This document shows positions 8,188-16,076 of a DNA stretch of 64,000 bases, in pieces (position 1 is the stretch's first letter; each line of letters opens with the position of its first letter). Below the pieces are notes generated by a model, which had not been told where the DNA came from, did not search any database, and was given only the letters and a program-made list of their open reading frames with translations. The translations under genes were made by a program, and so were the position numbers. Origin of the DNA: Terriglobales bacterium (GTDB taxonomy: Bacteria; Acidobacteriota; Terriglobia; Terriglobales; Acidobacteriaceae); NCBI GenBank assembly GCA_025934735.1, contig JAICWP010000003.1, positions 229,865-293,864 on the forward strand, read 5' to 3'.

Positions 8188-10821
8188 ATGCAGGTCGGCG
8201 ATGTTGTCTCGCACTATCGCATCCTCACCAAGCTGGGACAGGGCGGCATGGGAGTGGTCTATGCCGCCGAGGACACGCGCCTGGGCCGGGAGGTGGCACT
8301 CAAGTTCCTGCCGGAAAACGCGCGCGACCAGCAAGGTCGTGAACGGTTGCAGCGCGAGGCGCGCGCCGCCTCCGCGCTGAACCATCCGAACATCTGCACC
8401 ATCCACGACGTCGGCGAGCATGAGGGCGAATATTTCTTCGCCATGGAGCTGCTGCGCGGCGAAACCCTGCAGCAGCGGCTGTGGCGCGGGCCCCTGCCCC
8501 TGGAAATGGCCCTTGAACTAGGCACGCAGTTGAGCGAGGCACTGCAGGCAGCGCACAGCAAAGGGATTCTGCACCGCGACCTGAAGCCCTCGAACATCTT
8601 CCTTACCGAGCACGGCCAGGCCAAGCTGCTGGATTTCGGTTTGGCGCGCAGCTTGCGGCCGGTGCCTGTCATGGGAGCCTCGGACCGTACCGCCAGCATG
8701 GGTGACGCGAATCTGACTAGTCCGGGCACGGCGCTGGGCACGGTAGCCTACATGTCGCCGGAGCAGGCGCGAGGAGAGGAACTGGACGCACGCTCGGACC
8801 TGTTTTCTCTGGGTGCAGTGCTCTACGAAACCGTGACGGGGCAGGGACCATTCGCCGGGACCAGCACGGCACTGATATTCGACGCCATCCTGAACCGCGA
8901 CCCATCCCCAGTCTCACGAGTAAACCCGAAGGTGCCGCCGGAACTGGACCGCATTTTGGACAAACTCCTGGAAAAAGATCGGGAGCTGCGCTATCAGTCA
9001 GCCGCCGAGCTGCGTTCAGACCTGAAGCGGCTGAAGCGGGACAGTGAATCGGGCAAAGCGCCCATGACCGTCCCGCCCCTCAAAGCTCATCGGCACCTAT
9101 CATGGCTGGCGGCGGGTGCCGGCCTGGTGCTGCTCGTGGCGGCGTTGGCGGCTCTGGTGCTTTACAGAAATACCCGGCGAGCCGCCGCTCCCGGCAGCGG
9201 CGAGTGGCAGCAGCTTACGTTCTTCACCGACTCAGCCGTGTACCCCGCGCTTTCCCCGGACGGGCGCATGCTGGCGTTCATCCGCGGCGATGATCCTTTT
9301 CTCTCCCCCGGCGACATATATGTAAAGCTGTTGCCCGACGGAGAGCCTGCGCAGCTTACGCATGACGGGCGCATGAAGCTGAGCCCGGTGTTTTCTCCGG
9401 ACGGCAGCCGCATCGCGTACGGCACGGTGGATCCCTGGGATACCTGGGTGGTGCCCGTACTCGGCGGCGAGCCTCACCTCATGCTGCCCAACTCTTCCTC
9501 GCTGACCTGGATTGAGAAGGGTAACCGGCTACTCTTTTCAGAGATTAAGGAAGGTTTGCACATGGCGGTGGTCACCAGCGACCAGGCACGCGGGAACAGC
9601 CGCGACGTGTATATTCCGCCGGGTGACCGCAGCATGGCGCACCACTCCTATCTGTCGCCGGATGGTCGCTGGGTACTGGTAGTGGAAATGAACCGCCTCG
9701 GCGAGCTCCTGCCTTGCCGCGTGGTGCCCTTCGAAGGCGGTCCAGCCAGAGAAGTGGGCCCACCGGGTGCTGCCTGCCTGGCCGGTGCCTGGTCCGGCGA
9801 TGGGAAATGGATTTACGTCAATGCTCATGAGGGCGGCAGGTACCACATCTGGCGGCAGCACTTCCCCGGCGGCCAGCCGGAGCAGTTCACCTCGGGTCCG
9901 ACCGAGGAAGAAGGAATCGAAATGGCTGCCGACGGCAAATCGCTGCTGACCTCGGCCGGTACCGACGATTCCACCGTGTGGGTACACGATGCGCGCGGCG
10001 ACCGGCAGATTTCTTCCGAGGGCAGCGCCGGCGCCCCACAATTCTCTGCCGACGGCAGGCTGCTTTACTTCCTCATGGCGGTCGGCCAAGGTCCCGCGGA
10101 ATTGTGGAAGACGGACTTGGCCAGCGGCCAAAGCGAGCGTGTGCTGCCCGGTTACTCCATGGACCAATATTCCGTTTCCCGTGACGGCAAATGGATCGCA
10201 TTTGTCCAGCCGGACCCAACGCGCCACTCGCACATTTGGTTGGCTGCGGCAAGCCGTCGTTCCTCGCCCCGGCAGCTCACGCATGGCAGCGAGGAAGACT
10301 CGGTGCATTTCTTGCCGGATAATGACCTGATTTTCCGTGGCCAGGAGGGTCCGTCGAACTTTCTCTACCGCATGAAGCTCGATGGCACGGAGCAGCGGAA
10401 GATCACTCAGACGAAGGTGCTTGACCTGGTGGAGATGTCGCCCTCGGGGCGCTGGGTAGTGGCCGCGTCGCGCGTCTCTGGCGAGGAACATCCTTACGCC
10501 GTTATGGCGTTTCCCGTCGCATCCGGCACCCCGGTTACGATCTGCAGGGCGCTGTGCCGGCCGCGCTGGGATGCCGAAGACAAGCTTCTCTACGTAGGAT
10601 TCATCCAACAGGGGGAGCAGGTCAATTACGGCTTGCCCATTCAACCCGGCACCGAGCTCCCAGCATTGCCGCCCGGTGGGTTGACGAGCAACGCCGACGC
10701 TTTAAAAGTAAAAGGAGCAGTGACGGTGCGCCAGAACCTGTCATCGGCGCTGAATGTCTCGGTGTACGCCTTTGTCCGCAGCACCACCCGGCGCAACATC
10801 TACCGCATTCCGCTGCAGTAG
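8188..10821 (+). CDS. Membrane Ser/Thr protein kinase with C-terminal TolB/WD40-like propeller
   Basis: The protein has 877 residues. Residues 10-275 form a Hanks-type kinase with Gly-loop GQGGMG (17-22), ATP-anchoring K39 in VALKF, catalytic loop HRDLKPSN, DFGLAR and the GTVAYMSPEQARG activation segment, so it should be active. A single transmembrane helix lies at about 303-326. The rest (about 335-877) is a series of PD40/TolB-type blades with recurring LSPDGR or FSPDGSRIAY motifs. The usual reading is a cytoplasmic kinase with an extracytoplasmic sensor propeller. The architecture is very common in Acidobacteriota. The signal and targets are unknown. It begins 71 bases after mutS2 and could be read through from it. 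Confidence 0.93.
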   Translation: MQVGDVVSHYRILTKLGQGGMGVVYAAEDTRLGREVALKFLPENARDQQGRERLQREARAASALNHPNICTIHDVGEHEGEYFFAMELLRGETLQQRLWRGPLPLEMALELGTQLSEALQAAHSKGILHRDLKPSNIFLTEHGQAKLLDFGLARSLRPVPVMGASDRTASMGDANLTSPGTALGTVAYMSPEQARGEELDARSDLFSLGAVLYETVTGQGPFAGTSTALIFDAILNRDPSPVSRVNPKVPPELDRILDKLLEKDRELRYQSAAELRSDLKRLKRDSESGKAPMTVPPLKAHRHLSWLAAGAGLVLLVAALAALVLYRNTRRAAAPGSGEWQQLTFFTDSAVYPALSPDGRMLAFIRGDDPFLSPGDIYVKLLPDGEPAQLTHDGRMKLSPVFSPDGSRIAYGTVDPWDTWVVPVLGGEPHLMLPNSSSLTWIEKGNRLLFSEIKEGLHMAVVTSDQARGNSRDVYIPPGDRSMAHHSYLSPDGRWVLVVEMNRLGELLPCRVVPFEGGPAREVGPPGAACLAGAWSGDGKWIYVNAHEGGRYHIWRQHFPGGQPEQFTSGPTEEEGIEMAADGKSLLTSAGTDDSTVWVHDARGDRQISSEGSAGAPQFSADGRLLYFLMAVGQGPAELWKTDLASGQSERVLPGYSMDQYSVSRDGKWIAFVQPDPTRHSHIWLAAASRRSSPRQLTHGSEEDSVHFLPDNDLIFRGQEGPSNFLYRMKLDGTEQRKITQTKVLDLVEMSPSGRWVVAASRVSGEEHPYAVMAFPVASGTPVTICRALCRPRWDAEDKLLYVGFIQQGEQVNYGLPIQPGTELPALPPGGLTSNADALKVKGAVTVRQNLSSALNVSVYAFVRSTTRRNIYRIPLQ

Positions 10822-10849
10822 GACCGCCCCAGAGCGCCCGCTCACGCAA

Positions 10850-11053
10850 TCAGCGTTGGATGTTGACGGTAGAGACCTCGGGGTCGTAGCCCTCATCGCG
10901 GAGGGTTTGCGTTGCCGCCGAGCGCAGCGCCTGCTGGTCGGCATCTTTAGGCAGGGAGCAGTGGCGGCGGATGACCTCTTCGCCGCTGACAATACGCACC
11001 AGCCAATTGGATTTGCTGGCGTCCCAGGAAAGTTCAACGCGGTCCGCGCGCAT
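10850..11053 (-). CDS. Small hypothetical protein
   Basis: The frame encodes 67 residues, starting MRADRVELSWDASKSNWLVRI, and ends 28 bases from the convergent kinase gene. It is preceded by AGGAAACC just before the ATG, a plausible ribosome binding site. The composition looks like a compact alpha/beta protein with the pattern LSWDASKSNWLVRIVSGEEVIRR. I do not recognise a named family. The ThyX-like gene upstream on the same strand ends 93 bases before it, so the two could be co-transcribed. Confidence 0.55.
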   Translation of the reverse strand: MRADRVELSWDASKSNWLVRIVSGEEVIRRHCSLPKDADQQALRSAATQTLRDEGYDPEVSTVNIQR

Positions 11054-11146
11054 GGGTTTCCTCCGAAACAGTGTGCTTGAGAAGATGATATCTGAAGGCC
11101 GCGCTTTCAGCTGCCACCCTGATCCGGTGAACCGCCCGACAGCTGT

Positions 11147-12706
11147 TCACCTCTTCAGCAGGTCAACCGGCTCTGTCACATCCTGCACGCGAAAATACTT
11201 CGCCAGTGCGGGGTACTTCCGGGCCACCTCCACGTACATGGCCCAGGCAATTTTCCGATACGAGATATGGCCCGCCGGGCCGGTGCGCAGCTCGGAAATG
11301 TACAGCGCCTCGGCAAAGTCCATCTTGAACAGGGTGCGCTTGCGGAAGCCCAGCGCAATAGCATATTGCGAGTTTTCTACCGCCTCCGGCCCGGCCGACT
11401 TGGCCAGTTGCTCCACCGCCTCGGCGCTCCGCCGCATGGCCTGCTCATAGGCGCCGGTTTCTCCTGCCGCCTGTAACTCTTCCGGCAACTCGTATCCGTG
11501 CGCGGTTGTGAACTCCTGCCCAATCTGCACGCAACGCCGGTGGCGGTGCATATCGCGGAAACCGCCAATATCCATCAGGATGTCGAAGCGCAGCCTTTGG
11601 CCGGCACAGAAGGCGTGCAGCAGCTCGTCGTACTTGCCGCGGTGCCGCATGCCCAGGTCAATCACCTCCAGGCGCCGCTTTTCCCCCGCGCTCTCCACCG
11701 CTTCTCGCACCTGCCGGTAAGGATAATGGGAGTGCTCGTAGAGCAGTGTGGCCGCCAGCTCCACCTCCAGCGGTTCGTCGTCCAGCAGTTCCACCGGGCG
11801 CGCCGGCGCGATCTCCGCTCCTTCCATCAGTTCCGCCGCGGCCTGGCGCAACTCCTGTCGCGTCTCCATTTCGTAATGATTGGGATCGGCATACTTCACC
11901 AGCGTGGGCGCCACCCGCACCGGCTTGAGCAGTTCGGCTTCAGCCCGCCCGCCCAGCGATCCATTCAGCAGCCGTATATCCTCCACGAGCGCCCGCCACT
12001 GCTCGTGGTTGACGTTGTAGGCCGGCTCCGTGGCTGCCCGCTTCAGCAGTTCGCCCAGATGCCGCACCTCGGCGTGGGTGTGCGAGAGCAGGTGCGAAAC
12101 CTGGTTCTCAAGTGTGCGCGCGTTCACAATTTCGCCCAGCGAAGTGATGGTAGCCAGCGGCAGCAGATAGCGTGCCACATCGAAGGCCCGCGCCCGGAGG
12201 GTACGCTCGTAGGCTTCCTGCTTCATCTCCGCCGGTTTTGGAGTTTGCGCCACTAGGTAGCGCCACATGCGCTCGGAAAGCCCCTCATAATCCCCAAACA
12301 GGCGGTCCACAGTATCGCTGTAGAGCCGCTGCGCCCGCTCATCGCCAAAGTCCGGCTGGTAATAGCCGCTTTTCCTGAAATCCTGGTAGCGCGTGGAGCG
12401 TTCTTGGCCATCCCAGCGCTGCTCATCCACCAGCGCAATCGCCGCCAGAATCGAAAGCCGCTCCACCGCCAGCGCAATGTGCGCCAAGTCGGCAATGGAA
12501 CGGTGCCCATACTGGAAATAAAAGGTGTTGAGGAATTTCTCCGCTTTCTGGCTGCTGATTTCCCGCAGCGACTCCTTCATGGACAGCGCCGAGCGCGAGT
12601 ATTTCGCCATCGCATAAGCCTGAACTTCCGGCTCGGCGCCATGCACCGCAAATACTTCCGTCGCGTTGGCCTGCCCTGCCGCGCTTCCGTTTTTCGTCTC
12701 ACCCAT
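11147..12706 (-). CDS. Double-domain ThyX-like protein (FAD-dependent thymidylate synthase superfamily)
   Basis: The 519 residues contain two ThyX-like halves (about 25-250 and 265-515). Canonical ThyX is about 220-260 residues, acts as a homotetramer, and carries RHRxxSxxxxSxRY. In the first half the surrounding pattern survives (YGHRSIADLAH, DGQERSTRYQDF with S104-T-R106-Y107) but RHR is DEQR. In the second half RHR is kept (HRHRR, 387-391) but the S-x-RY part is lost. Whether it makes dTMP is therefore uncertain; it could be a pseudo-dimer with another role. The start MGETKNG matches the end of the conserved region well. It is divergent from the LolA-like gene. Confidence 0.78.
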   Translation of the reverse strand: MGETKNGSAAGQANATEVFAVHGAEPEVQAYAMAKYSRSALSMKESLREISSQKAEKFLNTFYFQYGHRSIADLAHIALAVERLSILAAIALVDEQRWDGQERSTRYQDFRKSGYYQPDFGDERAQRLYSDTVDRLFGDYEGLSERMWRYLVAQTPKPAEMKQEAYERTLRARAFDVARYLLPLATITSLGEIVNARTLENQVSHLLSHTHAEVRHLGELLKRAATEPAYNVNHEQWRALVEDIRLLNGSLGGRAEAELLKPVRVAPTLVKYADPNHYEMETRQELRQAAAELMEGAEIAPARPVELLDDEPLEVELAATLLYEHSHYPYRQVREAVESAGEKRRLEVIDLGMRHRGKYDELLHAFCAGQRLRFDILMDIGGFRDMHRHRRCVQIGQEFTTAHGYELPEELQAAGETGAYEQAMRRSAEAVEQLAKSAGPEAVENSQYAIALGFRKRTLFKMDFAEALYISELRTGPAGHISYRKIAWAMYVEVARKYPALAKYFRVQDVTEPVDLLKR

Positions 12707-12965
12707 GGGAATCCGATACTACTTCGCGTTTCTGCCCTCGGGCAAATTTTCTGTCCGTTCCTATGTCACCTAGGGCCTTTCTCTTAGGAGCGTAACATCG
12801 CACTCCCGTTCTGCATCTGTTCTGAGCAAATAGTGAACGTTTTTTGACGTTGTCGCTTGGAACATGAATCGTGGCCGGTGCGTACACAACTAGGGGATTG
12901 CCCCGGGTGAAATTACTTTGGTACTTTTGATGATCTGCAACATCGCATATAAAAGTAAGACATTC

Positions 12966-13823
12966 ATGCGACGTACAGTACCAGCCTTCATATTTGCTTT
13001 TGTGCTTGTCGCCGGTATTCCCACGATTGCCGCGGCGCAGCAGTTTGTCCCGCTGCATGCGGCGATGGGCGTGAGCGATGATGCGCCGTCGCTCAACCTG
13101 GTTGTCGGCAGCCACTCTGACCCCAGTCCCTTGCTGCCGCCGGTAACTCTGCCGCGCATGGCCCCGGAACTGGCGCTGCAGGTGATGGCCAATCACGCCA
13201 TCATTCAGGACGCTCACCTGGGCTTTTATTCCGCGGTGAGCACGGTAACCGCCAAACTGCCCGACCTGAAGGAGAGCGGCCAGTTCGAACTGGACCGCAG
13301 CTATACCGCGCCCAGGACGCTGCAGTTCAAACCCGTCCGCTTCACCGGTGATGGCTTCGTCAAAACCAACGTCATCGTTCGCCTGCTGCAGTCCGAAGTG
13401 GACCATGTGCAGAAGGATGAGCCTGGCCAGACCGCCGTCAACAATCACAATTACAAGTTCGCATACAAGGGGCGGGAAGTCCTCGAAGGCCGCTTGGTGC
13501 ACGTATTTCACGTGAAGCCGCGCAAGAAGCGTCCCGGCTTGTTCAAAGGGAAAATTTATGTGGATGCCTACACAGGCACCTTGGTCCGCGCGGAGGGTCG
13601 GATGGTAAAGTCGCCCTCTATCTTCATCAAGGACATTGATTTTCGGTTGGACTATGCCGATGTCAACGGCTTCACTTTCCCCGTGCACATGCACTCGCAG
13701 GCCAAAGCGCGCATCCTGGGCCGAGTCATCGTGGACGTGGTCCACCGCGATTACCGTCCGGTAGCAGATAACGAGCAGGTAGCTGCCTCGCACACCACCG
13801 GCAGCGTTCCCCCCAGCAACTAA
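12966..13823 (+). CDS. Secreted LolA/outer-membrane-lipoprotein-sorting-like protein
   Basis: I chose the ATG at 12966 because it gives a clean signal peptide (MRRTVPAFIFAFVLVAGIPTIAAA) cut before QQF; the same frame can be extended upstream to 12918. The mature part (about 260 residues) has the beta-rich features of the LolA/LppX-like fold seen in acidobacterial outer-membrane sorting proteins: YKFAYKGREVLEGRLVHVF, GKIYVDAYTGTLVRAEG, and IDFRLDYADVNGFTFP. The likely location is the periplasm. The cargo is unknown. It is preceded by a 259-bp divergent intergenic region shared with the ThyX-like gene. Confidence 0.7.
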   Translation: MRRTVPAFIFAFVLVAGIPTIAAAQQFVPLHAAMGVSDDAPSLNLVVGSHSDPSPLLPPVTLPRMAPELALQVMANHAIIQDAHLGFYSAVSTVTAKLPDLKESGQFELDRSYTAPRTLQFKPVRFTGDGFVKTNVIVRLLQSEVDHVQKDEPGQTAVNNHNYKFAYKGREVLEGRLVHVFHVKPRKKRPGLFKGKIYVDAYTGTLVRAEGRMVKSPSIFIKDIDFRLDYADVNGFTFPVHMHSQAKARILGRVIVDVVHRDYRPVADNEQVAASHTTGSVPPSN

Positions 13824-13909
13824 ACGCGGCGGCCAGCCATCCAGAACTCTGGCGCCCATCTACTCTGGGCGGCGATGACCCGCTGCGACTCGCTTTCCCC
13901 GGGAAGGCG

Positions 13910-14443
13910 TCAATTGTGTATGTGTGGGCTTTGCCGGCTGTGGCGCGTGTGGGCACGCGCGGCCGCCTTCTTGACCTGAACTTCGAAGTGCAGCGGTAAG
14001 TTCCGCGGCGGGTAGCACGCCCGGTCATCACACGCCTGGTAGCGCAACTGGCCCCGGACGTTGTACTTCCCCGGAATCACCGTGTGCAGCGGGTGCACTG
14101 TTACCCGCACCGCGAAGTCGCCGCTGTAGACATTCAGCTTTTCATCTGGGGCAAAGGCAAACGACAAATTCCGTCCTGCAGGGTAGTCCACCGCGCCAAC
14201 CGCGATGTCGGTGGGCGGGTCCAGTTTGAGGATGGTGGGGATGAGGTAGGGTGAATTGGGATGGTTGGAGTTGATGTGGAAGCCCTGCTTCACGCGGAAA
14301 TCAAGTTCCACGCTGCCCGGCTTGCCTCGCATCACTGGCGTGATGCCCGCTGGTGCCATCTCCACCGACGGCCCGGCGCCCTGGGCTAGTGCCAGGGGGC
14401 TGAACAGCAATGCCAGCAATATCGTTTGGGCAAGACGTCTCAA
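13910..14443 (-). CDS. DsbD N-terminal (alpha) domain-like periplasmic thiol protein
   Basis: The 177 residues comprise a signal peptide (residues 1-21, ending ALAQ) and an immunoglobulin-like DsbD-alpha domain. The redox pair is C138 and C143 in QACDDRACYPPRNLP, matching the C-x(4-5)-CYPP site of DsbD. In full-length DsbD this domain takes electrons from the membrane domain and reduces periplasmic substrates. Here it is a stand-alone protein, with the membrane (CcdA) and thioredoxin (TlpA) parts encoded just upstream on the same strand, so the three genes probably form a split DsbD-like relay. The C-terminus is a His/Arg-rich tail (HTRHSRQSPHIHN). Confidence 0.85.
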   Translation of the reverse strand: MRRLAQTILLALLFSPLALAQGAGPSVEMAPAGITPVMRGKPGSVELDFRVKQGFHINSNHPNSPYLIPTILKLDPPTDIAVGAVDYPAGRNLSFAFAPDEKLNVYSGDFAVRVTVHPLHTVIPGKYNVRGQLRYQACDDRACYPPRNLPLHFEVQVKKAAARAHTRHSRQSPHIHN

Positions 14444-14510
14444 AGCGTCTCTCTAACAGCAGTCAGCACCGTGAAATTACGCGCGTGGCTAAATGCTTGT
14501 TCTCTCCTCG

Positions 14511-15176
14511 CTAATTTCCGGCCGCGTTGCTCCCGTGGCTCAAGGCTTCTTTCACCCAGTCCTCAATGTCGCTGCGGCTGCGCAAGCCGAACACCCGTGC
14601 CACCACTTTTCCGTCGCGGTCAATGTAAAAGCTGGTAGGCAGGTACTCCAACCCGCCGTACTCGTCCCCTACCGACTCCTTGCCCAGCAGCACCGGGTAA
14701 TTCACTCCCATGTCCTTGGCGAATTTGGCGACGGTGTCCTTGCCGGAATCATCCATGGCCACGCCCACCACTTGCAGGCCCTGCGGCCCGTACTGCTTTT
14801 CCAGTTCCACGAACCAGGGCATTTCCAGCTTGCAGGGCTCGCACCACGTCGCCCAGAAATTTAACAGCACCGCTTTTCCCCGAAAATCGGCTAGGTGCAC
14901 CGTATTTCCGTTCAACGACTGCAACGCGAAATCGGGCGCCGTGGCGCCTGGCTTGGGTCCTCCGGCCGTAACTGCTCCAGACCGCTCTCCCCGGTGCACC
15001 AGGTACTGGCCCCCGATCAGCATGGCCGCCACTGCTACCACCACGATGATAATGACGGCTGCGTTTCGCCGGGCATGCGGGCCGTAGGCTGGCGGCGCTG
15101 TTTCAGCCGACTGGGTATCTTCGGGCGGGACTTGACCTTCAGACTGCTTGAGTTGCTCGTGCATCGAATCCGACAT
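14511..15176 (-). CDS. Membrane-anchored TlpA/ResA-like thioredoxin
   Basis: The 221 residues comprise a cytoplasmic Pro/Glu-rich N-terminus, one transmembrane helix (about 38-59) and a periplasmic thioredoxin fold with active site W-C112-E-P-C115 in NFWATWCEPCKLEMP. The later cis-Pro segment is YLPTSFYIDRDGKV. Such proteins reduce apocytochrome c or other periplasmic disulfides with electrons from CcdA. It lies 18 bases downstream of ccdA and 67 bases upstream of the DsbD-alpha gene on the same strand. AAAGGG precedes the ATG by ten bases. Confidence 0.93.
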   Translation of the reverse strand: MSDSMHEQLKQSEGQVPPEDTQSAETAPPAYGPHARRNAAVIIIVVVAVAAMLIGGQYLVHRGERSGAVTAGGPKPGATAPDFALQSLNGNTVHLADFRGKAVLLNFWATWCEPCKLEMPWFVELEKQYGPQGLQVVGVAMDDSGKDTVAKFAKDMGVNYPVLLGKESVGDEYGGLEYLPTSFYIDRDGKVVARVFGLRSRSDIEDWVKEALSHGSNAAGN

Positions 15177-15194
15177 AGCTTATATATCCCTTTT

Positions 15195-15914
15195 TCATAA
15201 CGAGAACCGGTTGAGGAACGAAAGGTAACCGGAAAGAATAGTGAAGCGGTTCATCACCAGCAGCACACCCAGCGCGATCAGCAGCACCCCGCTGGCCACC
15301 TCCACCGTGTGCAGGTGCCGCCGGAAGCGCGCATAAAACTTGAGAAAACGCTCCAGGAGCAGCGAAGTTAGCAGGAACGGCACTGCTAAGCCCATGGAAT
15401 AGATGGCCAGCAGCGCAATACCCTTCACCACCGAATTCTGCGCCGCCGCCAAGCCCAGGATCACTGCCAGGATAGGTCCAACGCACGGCGTCCAGCCAAA
15501 AGCAAAGGCGAAGCCGATGGCGAATGCGCCCCAGGGACTGCTTCCGCCCTGTACCTGGTGCAGGCGCTTGTCGGCCAGCAGCGCCCTTATCTTCAGAATG
15601 CCGGTCAGGTGCAGCCCGAACAGTATGATGACCACGCCGGCTATCTCCGCCAGCAGCGACTTGTAGCGCATCATCAACTGGCCCACTTCCGTGGCCACCG
15701 CGCCCAACGCGATGAATACGATGCTGAAGCCCAGGATGAACATCAGCGAGCTGCGCATCACCTTGGGCATCAAGCCCTTGCCGCCGGTGCGCAGTTCTTC
15801 GACTCCCACCCCGGAAATCAGCGACACGTACCCGGGAACCAGGGGCAACACGCAGGGTGAAAGAAACGAGACCAGCCCCGCCACAAACGCCGCAATGGGC
15901 GATACGGAAGACAT
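15195..15914 (-). CDS. ccdA: CcdA/DsbD-type transmembrane thiol-electron transporter
   Basis: A 239-residue protein with six predicted transmembrane helices and the two conserved membrane-embedded cysteines, C21 (FLSPCVLPLVPGY) and C144 (GWTPCVGPILA). CcdA carries reducing equivalents from cytoplasmic thioredoxin across the inner membrane. It is the first gene of a three-gene set (ccdA, tlpA-like, DsbD-alpha-like). This context supports cytochrome c maturation or general periplasmic disulfide reduction. No cytochrome or Ccm genes are in the window. Confidence 0.94.
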   Translation of the reverse strand: MSSVSPIAAFVAGLVSFLSPCVLPLVPGYVSLISGVGVEELRTGGKGLMPKVMRSSLMFILGFSIVFIALGAVATEVGQLMMRYKSLLAEIAGVVIILFGLHLTGILKIRALLADKRLHQVQGGSSPWGAFAIGFAFAFGWTPCVGPILAVILGLAAAQNSVVKGIALLAIYSMGLAVPFLLTSLLLERFLKFYARFRRHLHTVEVASGVLLIALGVLLVMNRFTILSGYLSFLNRFSL

Positions 15915-16076
15915 TGTAATTATTCTATTTACCCCGAACGCTCTTGGCTATACGGTGAGCGCGGGAACCGTATGGGCCAGGGCTCTACCCCTTCCGAACT
16001 GAGCAGGCTTTGCTCTTCCCTAAAGATGCAAATCGGCCCGCCCTTGTTACAGTTTTAAGTGGTTACCGAGGACGGC

